Shown here: positions 44,521 to 53,676 of the stretch, piece by piece | How positions within the stretch are numbered: the first letter of the stretch is position 1 | Layout of the letters: each line of letters begins with the position of its first letter | DNA from: CBDFKV01 sp965249035 | GTDB lineage: Bacteria > Pseudomonadota > Gammaproteobacteria > Arenicellales > Poriferihabitantaceae | Length of the DNA: 64,000 nucleotides | Assembly (NCBI GenBank): GCA_965249035.1 | Contig: CBDFKV010000006.1 | Location: 704,297 to 768,296 of the forward strand | Direction of reading: 5' to 3' | The notes under the pieces: generated by a model | What the model saw: only the letters and a program-made list of their open reading frames with translations | Told to the model about the DNA's origin: nothing | The model's database searches: none | Position numbers and translations under genes: made by a program

Positions 44521-46053
44521 TTAGTTAGGTGAAACCCCAAGCGCTTTAATCGTTTCAACGTTGAGGTACTTATCAACTGGCAATCCATTGGCCGATTGGA
44601 ACTCGTTGAACGCACGGATGGTTCCACTACCGATAACGCCGTCAGCCGGTCCAGGGTTGTAACCTGCAGCCGCTAATGCACGCTGGATATCAGAAATGCG
44701 AGTAACAGTCATGTTAGTTTCACACAAGATTGAACGCCAATCCATGTAACCTTCTTTGACCAACTCACGCTTTTCAACGACACCAGTTTCAGCCGGAATA
44801 TCTGTCACCTGCTCACTAGCCGGGCTAGCCAGCTTGGTCACTTTTACCGTCTTGTACTCAGCAGGGATATCGATTCTATTGGTTGTCGCTGGTGCGGTTA
44901 CCACAGTACGAGTCACTGTTTTATAGGTTGGCTCAGTCTCTGTTAGACAGATTTTATTGCCAGTACGAGTAGAAGTTGGCTCGTCCATGTTATGGATTTC
45001 ATGCCATACAAAAGTAGCGTCACCAGTTTTTACTTGCTTAGACACCGAGTCGTATTCAGCAGGAACCGCACTACGCTGTTCAGATGCAGAGCTGGTCTCT
45101 TTACGCACGCTAACCGTTTTATACTCCGCAGGGATTTCAATTACTTTAGTCGTCGGCGGTGACTTCATTACGGTTCGGGTGATTACCTTATAGGTTTCTG
45201 GCACTTCCACCAAACACATGATTTCACCAGTCGCTTCATCGATGCGCTGGATCGGGCCCGTGCCTTTCTTCCAAATAGTGTGTGCGGGTTTGTCGACGAT
45301 ACGCTCTTCCACGGTATCGTAGACAGCGGGCACTTCAACCAGTTGAGTCGATGCTTCTTTTACCAGCATAGTCTCTTCAACCATCTCGTATTTAGCAGGA
45401 ACAATTGCAACGGTTTCACTCGCTTGTCTTACCAGCACCTGCTGAGACTCAGTGGTGTACTGGGCGGGACGATAATGCTCGTGAAAACACATACCTGGTG
45501 CAGCAGCGGCTAAATCAATGCCTGAAGCGGTAGCGGCATCAAGTAATGCCCGGCTTGCTGGCGCATCGCCATTACCCAAACCTACTTTCCAGGCGCGCAT
45601 ACCATCGCTCACCTTGATCGTTTCAGACTCGGTGCCATACTGTGCAGGTACAGTCTCAAGACGACTTGAGGCGGCACTGACTAGAACGGTTTCTTCACCA
45701 GTCTCATAGGTAGCTGGGATAATAGAAACAGATTGGCTAGCTTCGCGCGTCACCACTTCTTGCGTTACTGTTTTGTATTGTGCATCAACCCAAACACGCG
45801 CATAGCACTCGCCTGCAACAGCATTAGGTGGCAACAGTTCGTTATCAATACCCGCCATTGAAGCACCGGCAGAAGCACCTGCTCGTGCATTCAATTCAGC
45901 TTCACGCTTATCAAGCTCTGCTGTGCGCGTTTCTAAATCGTTCATGTCGCTTCCGCCGTCTGTGGCAGACTGCAATGTAGAGCAGCCAGACACCGCGATA
46001 GATGAAGCCACCAAACCCATTAGGGTTGTTCTCTTAAATATTGTGTTTTTCAC
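44521..46053 (-). CDS. Lipoprotein with four Cys/Trp-bounded repeat modules and a peptidoglycan-binding domain
   Basis: A 510-residue exported lipoprotein: the signal IAVSGC puts the lipid on Cys24, then a Glu/Arg-rich helical stretch (about 36-60). Four modules follow, opening at Cys83, Cys189, Cys280 and Cys369 and closing at Trp155, Trp261, Trp350 and Trp439; a last Cys is at 444. Each module carries several copies of a PAxY-x-[TS]-V/E strand, such as VPAVYDTVEERI, IPAEYKTVSVR and IPAEYKTVKVTK. Residues 452-506 form a peptidoglycan-binding domain (SDIQRALAAAGYNPGPADGVIGSGTIRAFNEFQSANGLPVDKYL). Evidently an outer-membrane or periplasmic protein tying membrane to cell wall; the repeat modules are unlike any domain I can name. 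Confidence 0.85.
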   Translation of the reverse strand: MKNTIFKRTTLMGLVASSIAVSGCSTLQSATDGGSDMNDLETRTAELDKREAELNARAGASAGASMAGIDNELLPPNAVAGECYARVWVDAQYKTVTQEVVTREASQSVSIIPATYETGEETVLVSAASSRLETVPAQYGTESETIKVSDGMRAWKVGLGNGDAPASRALLDAATASGIDLAAAAPGMCFHEHYRPAQYTTESQQVLVRQASETVAIVPAKYEMVEETMLVKEASTQLVEVPAVYDTVEERIVDKPAHTIWKKGTGPIQRIDEATGEIMCLVEVPETYKVITRTVMKSPPTTKVIEIPAEYKTVSVRKETSSASEQRSAVPAEYDSVSKQVKTGDATFVWHEIHNMDEPTSTRTGNKICLTETEPTYKTVTRTVVTAPATTNRIDIPAEYKTVKVTKLASPASEQVTDIPAETGVVEKRELVKEGYMDWRSILCETNMTVTRISDIQRALAAAGYNPGPADGVIGSGTIRAFNEFQSANGLPVDKYLNVETIKALGVSPN

Positions 46054-46318
46054 GTTTTTCCTCGTTATCTTGATTTAGCCTGTTTACGGCTGTTGCCTAC
46101 AAAAATCGGCTTTCCTTTCACTAGAAACCAGGCTCCTGATGCGCTTCTTGATGGGTTCGCATCTCGTCAACTGCCCTTGTTCGTGGACGGATTATATGAC
46201 ACGAAGAAGAGAGCACAACCCTTTTACGTTCAGTTTATAGTAATATTTTCCTGATTCATGACAATAACGCCGCAAATACCGCTCATAGACAACTTATACA
46301 CATCAAGAATGCTGATAT

Positions 46319-46335
46319 TGCACCATCTTGGTGCG
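46319..46335. promoter_or_regulatory. NtrC-like dyad
   Basis: TGCACCATCTTGGTGCG: inverted half-sites GCACC and GGTGC with a 5-base spacer, as in NtrC enhancer sites (TGCACC, 4-5 bases, GGTGCA). A single site, unconnected to a known target gene. Confidence 0.35.
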
Positions 46336-46385
46336 CCACTAGCGCTAAACAATGCTGGTATCGATGGTTTCAACCGCTCAGGAGC

Positions 46386-46399
46386 GCAACCTGCGTGCC
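46386..46399 (-). promoter_or_regulatory. Sigma54-like -24/-12 motif
   Basis: The minus strand reads GGCACGCAGGTTGC: GG and GC ten bases apart within the sigma54 pattern GGCACG, 4 bases, TTGC. Any transcript would run leftwards through the NtrC-like dyad toward the lipoprotein gene, starting about 320 bases before it. The dyad would then be downstream of the start, which is unusual, so this may be chance. Confidence 0.35.
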
Positions 46400-47027
46400 T
46401 CTTGCCTCCGCCTTTTTGCTTGAAACACTGTTGATGATGTAGAGAAGCGTTCATAATCTACGCCAACTCAACCGGATCGTAAAACAATCTAGGTAAGCGA
46501 GACTAGAAGAACAGCATAGCTAACTCATTCAATAAAAAAGCTGGCGACAATTGGATTGCCCACGCAGGCGCGGTGTTGCGTTTGGTGTCGCGTTGTTCCC
46601 AACCCCGCCTAAGCTGCCGAGCTACTCTTGAGACAACACTAGCGGTTTTGAGAGACACCTGATCTTTGCCTGATTATTGTTTACAACATTGATTTGTTTC
46701 TCGCTGGTCTTTACCAAAATCAAAAGCGCGGAATACCGACTGAGCGAAAGTAACACCTGACCTGTTTACCGTACCGATGGAATAATCATGACCGTTTGTA
46801 TCGCCCTGCATTGGGTTATATTTCACTACTCAATGTAGCTCACCGTTATGGCTAAGACACAGCCACCCGGTATTTTGGTTAGAATCCATTACCTGCTATG
46901 CTTTTGAGAGATAATGGCCAACCAAAGATGAAGCAATTCTGGCCGATGACCGGGTAGCTGCATTGAGAGACAATGAGTTAATCCTGTATCATCTGTAACT
47001 ACTCAATCAATAATTTGGAACAAAAAC

Positions 47028-48020
47028 ATGAGCTTTCGCGCACTACTCGTCGAAAAAAACGAAGACGGTAAAACTTCAGCCGCTGTCACTACCTTAAACC
47101 TATCTGACTTACCTGACGGTGATGTCACCGTAGCGGTTGAGTATTCAACCGTAAACTATAAAGATGGCCTATGTATTGGCCCAGGTGGCGGCTTAGTGCG
47201 GAACTACCCCCATGTACCGGGAATCGATTTTTCAGGGACGGTTGAAAGCTCTGATGACTCTCGCTATCAGGCGGGCGATAGAGTCGCCTTGACTGGCTGG
47301 CGAGTGGGCGAAGCTTGGTGGGGCGGCTATGCCCAATTCGCGCGGGTCAAAGCAGATTGGTTAGTGCCGCTGCCTGACGGCATCAGCAATCGCAATGCAA
47401 TGGCGGTTGGAACCGCAGGATTTACCGCGATGTTGGCGGTTATGGCGCTGGAAGATCATGGCCTCAAGCCAGGGAATGGACCTGTTTTAGTGACCGGCGC
47501 AGCAGGTGGCGTTGGTTCAGTCGCAACCGCCCTGCTATCAAATTTAGGTTATGAAGTGGCTGCGGTGACTGGCCGGCCCGAAGCTAGCGATTATTTGACC
47601 AGCCTCGGCGCAAGCCAAATTGTTGCCCGCGAAGAGATCAACGAAACCACCAAACGGCCGTTGGAAGCAGAGACCTGGTCTGGCTGTGTAGACGCGGTCG
47701 GCGGCGACATGCTCGCGCGCGTGCTGGGGCAAATGAAATACGGCGCATCGGTGGCAGCAGTGGGGCTAGCGGGTGGTGTCGGCTTACCGGCGACGGTTAT
47801 CCCTTTTTTACTACGCGGCGTTAATTTATTAGGCATTGATTCGGTGATGCAGCCTTACCATAACCGCGTGCGGGCCTGGCAGCGGATCGCCAAAGATTTG
47901 CCCATGGACAAGCTGGAATCGATGATCCAGCCTGCTACCCTGTCTGACTTACCGCAGTTAGGTGCCGATATATTAAAAGGCAAAGTAAGAGGCCGCGTAG
48001 TGGTAGACGTAAACGCCTAA
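47028..48020 (+). CDS. acuI: Acrylyl-CoA reductase AcuI (YhdH type)
   Basis: Reduces toxic acrylyl-CoA to propionyl-CoA with NADPH; in DMSP-using bacteria it protects cells during DMSP breakdown. The 330 residues match: NYKDGLCIGPGGGLVRNYPHVPGIDFSGTV, GWRVGEAWWGGYAQFARVKADWLVPLPDGIS, the nucleotide fold VTGAAGGVGSVATALL, and FLLRGVNLLGIDSV. It is the first gene of a six-gene operon, 27 bases before dmdA. acuI next to dmdA is a known arrangement in marine roseobacters, which supports the role here. Confidence 0.93.
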   Translation: MSFRALLVEKNEDGKTSAAVTTLNLSDLPDGDVTVAVEYSTVNYKDGLCIGPGGGLVRNYPHVPGIDFSGTVESSDDSRYQAGDRVALTGWRVGEAWWGGYAQFARVKADWLVPLPDGISNRNAMAVGTAGFTAMLAVMALEDHGLKPGNGPVLVTGAAGGVGSVATALLSNLGYEVAAVTGRPEASDYLTSLGASQIVAREEINETTKRPLEAETWSGCVDAVGGDMLARVLGQMKYGASVAAVGLAGGVGLPATVIPFLLRGVNLLGIDSVMQPYHNRVRAWQRIAKDLPMDKLESMIQPATLSDLPQLGADILKGKVRGRVVVDVNA

Positions 48021-48047
48021 ACACACCTGCTTGGCCAAATCGCTACC

Positions 48048-49172
48048 ATGGTGCAACTAACCGTCTCAAAACGCCTGCGGTCAACCCCGTTTAGCAGTCG
48101 TGTCGAACGACTCGGCGTAAAGTCTTATACGGTCTACAACCACATGTTGTTAGCGACCGGCTTCCGCTCACTCGAGGCAGACTACTGGCACTTGTGTGAA
48201 AACGTCCAGATTTGGGATGTTTCCTGTGAACGCCAAGTCCAAATCAAAGGCCCGGATGCCACTCGATTGGTGCAATGGATGACGCCGCGCGATGTCTCCA
48301 AAGCCCAGAGTGACCAGTGCTTTTATTTGCCACTGTGCGACCAAAACGGCAAGATGATCAATGATCCTATCGCTATTAGGATAGACGCGGATACTTGGTG
48401 GCTCAGCATTGCTGACTCTGACGTAGCATTATGGGCCAAAGGCTTGGCGTTGGGCAAAGGGCTGGAGGTGGAGATCACCGAAGCCGGCGTTTGGCCGATT
48501 GCTATCCAAGGACCAAAAGCGGATGACTTGATGGCTCGTGTGTTTGGCGATCAAGTACGGCAGATTCGATTTTTCCGCTACCAGCGCCTTAGCTATCGCG
48601 GCCATGAATTTATCATCGCGCGCTCGGGTTGGTCTAAGCAGGGCGGGTTTGAGGTGTATGTCGACGATGCTGAGCTTGGCTGCCAGTTGTGGGACGAACT
48701 GTTTAAACTAGGCAAGGACTTAAACGTCGGGCCGGGTGGACCAAATAATATCGAGCGAATTGAATCGGGGTTGCTGTCTTATGGCAACGACATAAACAGC
48801 CAACACAGCCCATTGCAATGTGGCTTGGGCAGATATTGCCATCTTGATCGTGACCTCGATAGCATGAGCGTTGCGGCTTTAGCCGCCGAGAAAGCCGCTG
48901 GGATCAAGAGTCAATTGATGGGATTGTTCGCACCGGGGCTAAACCAGCTGGGTACCGGCTTTGAAGTCCATGCTGGCGACCAAATCGTTGGCGAGATTAC
49001 CTCGCAGTGCCTATCGGCCCGTTACGATACCTGGCTCGGGTTTGCGATGCTCGACACCCATGCGATTCACCAAGCCCTGACCATCACCATCGATCATGCT
49101 GCTGTTCCGATCAAAGCCACCCCATTGCCCTTTGACTGGGCTGCACTTAAGCTTACGCCTCAACCGCGTTAG
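48048..49172 (+). CDS. dmdA: DMSP demethylase DmdA
   Basis: Transfers a methyl group from dimethylsulfoniopropionate to tetrahydrofolate, giving methylmercaptopropionate. The 374 residues belong to the GcvT/aminomethyltransferase fold. Close to the DmdA of SAR11: VKSYTVYNHMLLATGFRSLEADYWHL, NVQIWDVSCERQVQIKG, LVQWMTPRDVSKAQSDQCFYLPLCDQNGKMINDPIA, WWLSIADSDVALWAKGLA, WPIAIQGPKADDLMARVFG and ARSGWSKQGGFEVYVDD, followed by IERIESGLLSYGNDIN. The neighbouring acuI, metY and acyl-CoA ligase genes are what DmdA should be found with. Other members of the fold (GcvT, sarcosine dehydrogenase) do not share the TVYNHM and WSKQGG blocks. Confidence 0.93.
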   Translation: MVQLTVSKRLRSTPFSSRVERLGVKSYTVYNHMLLATGFRSLEADYWHLCENVQIWDVSCERQVQIKGPDATRLVQWMTPRDVSKAQSDQCFYLPLCDQNGKMINDPIAIRIDADTWWLSIADSDVALWAKGLALGKGLEVEITEAGVWPIAIQGPKADDLMARVFGDQVRQIRFFRYQRLSYRGHEFIIARSGWSKQGGFEVYVDDAELGCQLWDELFKLGKDLNVGPGGPNNIERIESGLLSYGNDINSQHSPLQCGLGRYCHLDRDLDSMSVAALAAEKAAGIKSQLMGLFAPGLNQLGTGFEVHAGDQIVGEITSQCLSARYDTWLGFAMLDTHAIHQALTITIDHAAVPIKATPLPFDWAALKLTPQPR

Positions 49173-49199
49173 CTCCTAACCAAACAATCCCGCGCACTC

Positions 49200-50528
49200 A
49201 TGAGCAATTCTTCTTTCTTTTCCCCAGCGACCATTGCCTTGCATACGGGCTACCAGCCTGATACTGAATACGGCAGCCGGGCTGTTCCTATTTATCAAAC
49301 CACTAGCTACGCGTTTAAAGACACTGCCCATGGCGCAGCGCTATTTAATGTCGAACAAGGCGGCCATATTTACAGCCGCATGACCAACCCCACGGTTGCC
49401 GTGCTAGAGCAACGTATGGCAGCGCTGGAAGGGGGCGTCGCCTGCGTATGTACCGCATCCGGGATGAGCGCGTTGTTTACGACCTTCACCGCGCTGTGTT
49501 CGGCTGGCGACCATATCGTTTCGGCGGCACAGATTTATGGCTCGACTGCCACGCTACTCAAGCACACACTAAAGCGGTTTGGGATTGAAACCACCCTTGT
49601 TTCTATCAACGACCATGAAGCCATCGAGCAAGCCATCCAAGACAATACTCGCTTGCTATTTTGTGAATCTATCGGTAACCCCGGCCTGGACATCGCTGAC
49701 ATCCCCGCCCTGTCTCAATTAGCAGAAACCCACCACATCCCCTTGGTTGTAGATGCGACCTTTGCAACGCCCGCGCTGTGTAACCCGATCGCGCACGGAG
49801 CGCATGTAATAGTGCACTCGTTAACCAAATGGGTCGGTGGCAGCGGTAATGCTATTGGCGGCGCAATTGTTGATGGCGGTAATTTTGACTGGGGATGCCA
49901 AACCGCAGACAGCAACACCAAATTCCCGACCTTAGCGGAACCCTATGAGCCCTTTCACGGTATTAATTTTTGGGAAGAATTTGGCCCCAGCGCATTATCG
50001 ATGCGAATCCGTGCGGAAGCGATGCGTGATTTTGGCGCGTCGTTAAGCCCTCACAACGCCTTTTTATTGCTGCAAGGTTTAGAAAGCTTGCAGCTGCGTA
50101 TGGCCCAACACGTGGCTAATGCCCGCGACTTAAGCACTTGGCTGGGCAAACAGGAAATGGTTGCCTGGATCAATTATCCCGAACAAAACAAAACCCAAGC
50201 GGCGTTAGCTAGTCAACTCTTCCCAAAGGGGGCTGGTTCCATATTAACCTTCGGTGTCAAAGGTGGACGTGCTGCGGGAGCGGCATTCATGGATGCGCTG
50301 CAATTAGCTACTAATTTAGCCAACGTCGGTGATTCACGCACCTTGGTGATGCATCCTGCTTCAACCACCCACTCGCGTCTGGATGCCAAAACCATGCAAG
50401 CCGCGGGTATCAGTGAAGACCAAATTCGGGTTTCGGTCGGAATTGAGGCAATCAAAGACATCCAGCAAGATTTCTCGCTTGGTTTGAAGGCGGCGCAACG
50501 ACAACTAAATACCGAAGGCGGGGCGTAG
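49200..50528 (+). CDS. O-acetylhomoserine (thiol)-lyase MetY-like
   Basis: A 442-residue PLP enzyme of the Cys/Met metabolism family. Start FFSPATIALHTGYQPDTEYGSRAVPIYQTTSYAFKDTAHGAALF, then IYSRMTNPTVAVLEQRMAALEGGVA, and the PLP lysine about residue 210 in VHSLTKWVGGSGNAIGGAIVDGGNFDW, typical of O-acetylhomoserine sulfhydrylases. These make methionine from O-acetylhomoserine and methanethiol, or homocysteine from sulfide. Placed between dmdA and the other DMSP genes, the methanethiol role is the likely one (inference). A cystathionine-gamma-lyase-type activity releasing methanethiol cannot be ruled out. Confidence 0.88.
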   Translation: MSNSSFFSPATIALHTGYQPDTEYGSRAVPIYQTTSYAFKDTAHGAALFNVEQGGHIYSRMTNPTVAVLEQRMAALEGGVACVCTASGMSALFTTFTALCSAGDHIVSAAQIYGSTATLLKHTLKRFGIETTLVSINDHEAIEQAIQDNTRLLFCESIGNPGLDIADIPALSQLAETHHIPLVVDATFATPALCNPIAHGAHVIVHSLTKWVGGSGNAIGGAIVDGGNFDWGCQTADSNTKFPTLAEPYEPFHGINFWEEFGPSALSMRIRAEAMRDFGASLSPHNAFLLLQGLESLQLRMAQHVANARDLSTWLGKQEMVAWINYPEQNKTQAALASQLFPKGAGSILTFGVKGGRAAGAAFMDALQLATNLANVGDSRTLVMHPASTTHSRLDAKTMQAAGISEDQIRVSVGIEAIKDIQQDFSLGLKAAQRQLNTEGGA

Positions 50529-50529
50529 C

Positions 50530-51330
50530 ATGTATATCGATATTAATCATGCTCCCACCTACGTCGCCACGGGTGGCAAAGCCTTCGATGTTAGCCTCCC
50601 TACGGTAGTATTTATCCATGGCAGTGGCTTGGATCATCGCAGCTGGGCGCTGCAAACTCGCTGGTTTGCCTTTCATGGCTACGCCGTGATCGCACCCGAC
50701 TTGCCGGGACACAGCTTGTCCAAAGGTGAACCCCTTAGCAGCATCGGTGATATGTCCGAATGGCTGTGGCAGTTAGTCGACGCTATGGGGGTAAAAGAAT
50801 GTAGTTTGGTGGGTCATTCACAAGGTGCTTTGATCGCATTGGAAGCCGCCGCACTCAAACCACAGCGCACGCGTTCGATCAGCCTGATCGCATCGGGCGC
50901 GACGATCCCGGTCAACGAAACCTTATTGAACCTCGCCAAATCTGACCAAGCCGCTGCGGTCAATGCCATGATGAATTGGGGCTTTGGCGAAGCGTATCAA
51001 TTCGGCCGCTCTGCACTGCCGGGGCAAGCACCAATAGGTATCGGCTCACGGATTATGCTTCAAAACCCGCTGCTTACCGACTTGAATGCTTGCAATAATT
51101 ATCAGCGCGGAATAGAGATTGCAGCCAGCCTCAACATTCCTGCGCAGCTTATTTTAGCCGAACACGACAAAATGACGCCCATCAAAGCAGGCCGAGCATT
51201 GGCTGCCACATTACCGGATGTGCGCTCGCTGGTTGAGCTTAAGCAGGTCGGCCACATGCTACCAATCGAAGCGCCCGAGCAATGCCTCAGTGCCTTGAAA
51301 TCATTCATCACCTCGTTGACACATCATTAA
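50530..51330 (+). CDS. Alpha/beta hydrolase
   Basis: A 266-residue hydrolase with a typical fold: oxyanion-hole HGSGLDHRSWALQTRW, the nucleophile elbow GHSQGALIALEA (Ser at about 96), an Asp in LILAEHDKMTPIKAG, and the His in QVGHMLPIEAPEQ. It starts two bases after metY and ends six bases before the fadN-like gene, so it belongs to the operon. The substrate is unknown; a thioester or ester of the DMSP route is suggested by context only. Confidence 0.85.
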   Translation: MYIDINHAPTYVATGGKAFDVSLPTVVFIHGSGLDHRSWALQTRWFAFHGYAVIAPDLPGHSLSKGEPLSSIGDMSEWLWQLVDAMGVKECSLVGHSQGALIALEAAALKPQRTRSISLIASGATIPVNETLLNLAKSDQAAAVNAMMNWGFGEAYQFGRSALPGQAPIGIGSRIMLQNPLLTDLNACNNYQRGIEIAASLNIPAQLILAEHDKMTPIKAGRALAATLPDVRSLVELKQVGHMLPIEAPEQCLSALKSFITSLTHH

Positions 51331-51336
51331 AAACCT

Positions 51337-53673
51337 ATGTTCAAAAAAGTAGCGGTTATCGGTGCGGGAACCATGGGCGCCGGTATTGCCGGCCAGGTTG
51401 CCAATGCTGGCATCCATGTCTGGCTGCTGGATTTACCCAGTGACGGTGATGACGTTAACGCTATTGCCCGCAGGGGCTTAGATCGTCTGAAAGACCCCCA
51501 TCAACCCGGCTTGGTTAGCGAAGAGGCTGAAGCACGCATTCACCTGGGCAATATTCGAGATGATTTGGCCGTCACTGCTGGCTGTGACTGGGTGGCTGAA
51601 GCGGTGGTTGAGCGTTTAGAGATTAAACACCAACTTTACCAGCAGGTAGCCCAACACCTTAGTGCTGATGCTGTTTTGACCTCTAATACCTCTACCATTC
51701 CAATTGCTTTGCTCACGGAGGGCATGGGCATCACGCTGAAACAACGCTTTGCGATCACTCATTTTTTTAATCCGGTACGCTTTATGCGGCTGCTGGAACT
51801 GGTGCGCGGCGAGCATACCAGCGATGAGGTGATGGAAAAGCTAGCGCAGTTTTGCGAACAAAATTTGGGTAAAGGGGTCGTGCCGTGCGCGGATACTCCC
51901 GGATTTTTGGCCAACCGGGTTGGGGTCTATGCTATTCAGCGTGCCTTACACGAAGCATTTCAAGCCAGCCTCACACCCCCCATCGCTGATACCTTGTTTG
52001 GTCGGCCGATGGGTATTCCAAAAACTGGGGTGTTCGGCTTATATGACTTAATCGGCATTGATTTGATGTCGGACGTGGTGAAGAGCCTGGTCAGTATTTT
52101 GCCAGAGGAAGATGCTTTTCACGCGGTTTCTCAACCGATCGACCTGATGACGCGAATGATTAGCGAGGGTAAAACCGGTAACAAACAAGGCAAAGGCTTT
52201 TATTATCAACCTGACCCTAGCAGCGCTAAGCAAGTGCTTGATTTTGATACAGGCGAGTACGTCGATTTCGATCGACCAGAGATCACTATTGCCTTGCAAG
52301 CTGAGCAACGAGGACTCAAGCACTTGCTGGATGATGATAGCGACTATGGCCGTTATGCCTGGCGCGTGATCTCACAAACCCTGTGCTATGCGGCCAGCCT
52401 GATTCCTGAGGTCGGCAACAACCCAAGCGCGATTGATGAAGCGATGAAACTGGGTTACAACTGGATTTCAGGCCCGTTTGAATTGATTGATGACATTGGG
52501 TTGGGTTATTTGGTTAACCGCCTAAAATCTGAGCAGCGAGTGATACCGCCATTACTAAGTCAGGCATTAGCACGCTCAGAGCCTAGCTTTTATCGCGTCC
52601 ACCGAGGGCAGTTACAACATCGACTTTGGCAAACCCGGCCTGATGACCCAGAATGGCACGAGACTACCTACGCCCCAGGAATCATCCGCTTTAACGATAC
52701 CCGTCGCAGCCTAACCCCCACCAACAGCAATGCGGTCGCAAGCTGGTACGAATATGAAGGCGTGGCGTTAGTCGAGTTTCACAGCAAAGCCAATGCGCTT
52801 GACGGCGATTCGATGGCTATTCTGGCGGACGCCTTGGCAAGTGTTCCCAAGCTCGGATTAAAAGGCCTAATCGTGCACAATGACGCGCAGCATTTTTCTT
52901 GTGGCGTTAATCTGGAAACAGTGCGCTCATTTTATCGCAACGACGACTTTCTGGGTTTAGATGCTTTTCTGGCCGACTTTCAGCAAACCGTACACGCCAT
53001 GGCAAATGCCAATTTCCCGGTCATTGCTGCACCTTCGGGCATGTCAATTGGTGGTGGTTTTGAAGTGGTGCTACATGCGCAGCACGTTATTTGCCACGCT
53101 AATTCAGTGATGGGCCTGGTTGAAAGCGGCGTTGGCTTGATTCCCGGCGGTGGCGGCTGCAAAGAAACGCTGTATCGTTGGGTCGAACAACTCAGTTTAC
53201 CCACCACAGACATTGACCAAGCCGCCTGGAAAGGCTTTATGAGTATTGGCTACGGGCGCACTGCTGCCTCACCTCATGCTGCAGCAAAATTAGCGATGAT
53301 ACGCAGCATAGATGACCACTTAATCAATCGCGATCGTTTGCTGCCAACAGCACTGGCATACATTAATCAACACCCAAAAGCCCAGCGTTTTGAACGCCCT
53401 ACACTCACCATGCCGGGTCAGGCCGTGTATGAATCAATGGGAGCATGGTTGGATGCTGCACAAAAAAAAGGCCAACTAACGCAGCATGATGTAACTGTCG
53501 GCCGAGCGGTCGCCAGCATCATGACAGGTGGCCACATTGAAGCGGGCATTGAGTGGGGCGAACAAGATCTATACGATGCTGAGCGCCGGGCTTTTTTACG
53601 GCTGGCACAAACCGACGAAACGCAGGCGCGAATCGATAGTATGCTGGATCTTGGTCGCAGCCTAAGGAATTAA
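51337..53673 (+). CDS. 3-hydroxyacyl-CoA dehydrogenase/enoyl-CoA hydratase fusion (FadN-like)
   Basis: A 778-residue fused protein. The NAD domain (KKVAVIGAGTMGAGIAGQVANAGIHVWLLD, about 3-32) and the helical 3-hydroxyacyl-CoA dehydrogenase domain (GFLANRVGVYAIQRALHEA, and FYYQPDP) come first; the crotonase domain follows at about 470-660 (VEFHSKANALDGDSM, SGMSIGGGFEVVLHAQHVICHANSVMGLVESGVGLIPGGGGCKETLYR). This order is that of FadN rather than FadB. The crotonase domain has the normal oxyanion GGG and the Glu-rich active-site region. In the DMSP context it could hydrate methylthioacrylyl-CoA like DmdD or AcuH; ordinary beta-oxidation is the alternative. Confidence 0.88.
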   Translation: MFKKVAVIGAGTMGAGIAGQVANAGIHVWLLDLPSDGDDVNAIARRGLDRLKDPHQPGLVSEEAEARIHLGNIRDDLAVTAGCDWVAEAVVERLEIKHQLYQQVAQHLSADAVLTSNTSTIPIALLTEGMGITLKQRFAITHFFNPVRFMRLLELVRGEHTSDEVMEKLAQFCEQNLGKGVVPCADTPGFLANRVGVYAIQRALHEAFQASLTPPIADTLFGRPMGIPKTGVFGLYDLIGIDLMSDVVKSLVSILPEEDAFHAVSQPIDLMTRMISEGKTGNKQGKGFYYQPDPSSAKQVLDFDTGEYVDFDRPEITIALQAEQRGLKHLLDDDSDYGRYAWRVISQTLCYAASLIPEVGNNPSAIDEAMKLGYNWISGPFELIDDIGLGYLVNRLKSEQRVIPPLLSQALARSEPSFYRVHRGQLQHRLWQTRPDDPEWHETTYAPGIIRFNDTRRSLTPTNSNAVASWYEYEGVALVEFHSKANALDGDSMAILADALASVPKLGLKGLIVHNDAQHFSCGVNLETVRSFYRNDDFLGLDAFLADFQQTVHAMANANFPVIAAPSGMSIGGGFEVVLHAQHVICHANSVMGLVESGVGLIPGGGGCKETLYRWVEQLSLPTTDIDQAAWKGFMSIGYGRTAASPHAAAKLAMIRSIDDHLINRDRLLPTALAYINQHPKAQRFERPTLTMPGQAVYESMGAWLDAAQKKGQLTQHDVTVGRAVASIMTGGHIEAGIEWGEQDLYDAERRAFLRLAQTDETQARIDSMLDLGRSLRN

Positions 53674-53676
53674 TCG

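Larger units (their letters stand above)
46054..47027. other. 974-bp region without a recognised gene
   Basis: No convincing coding sequence. A 74-codon frame on the minus strand (46230-46454) has no good start or family. A short open frame at 46915-46998 ends in KDEAILADDRVAALRDNELILYHL without any start codon and might be a remnant of a lost gene. An NtrC-like dyad and a sigma54-like motif lie at 46319-46399. The lipoprotein promoter and the promoter of the DMSP operon must also lie here, but I see no certain one. Confidence 0.6.

Noticed and set aside
46230..46454. A 74-codon minus-strand frame in the long gap
   Set aside because: No ribosome-binding site and no family; its composition is Cys/Ser/Gly-rich and irregular. 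Probably a chance frame over a regulatory region.
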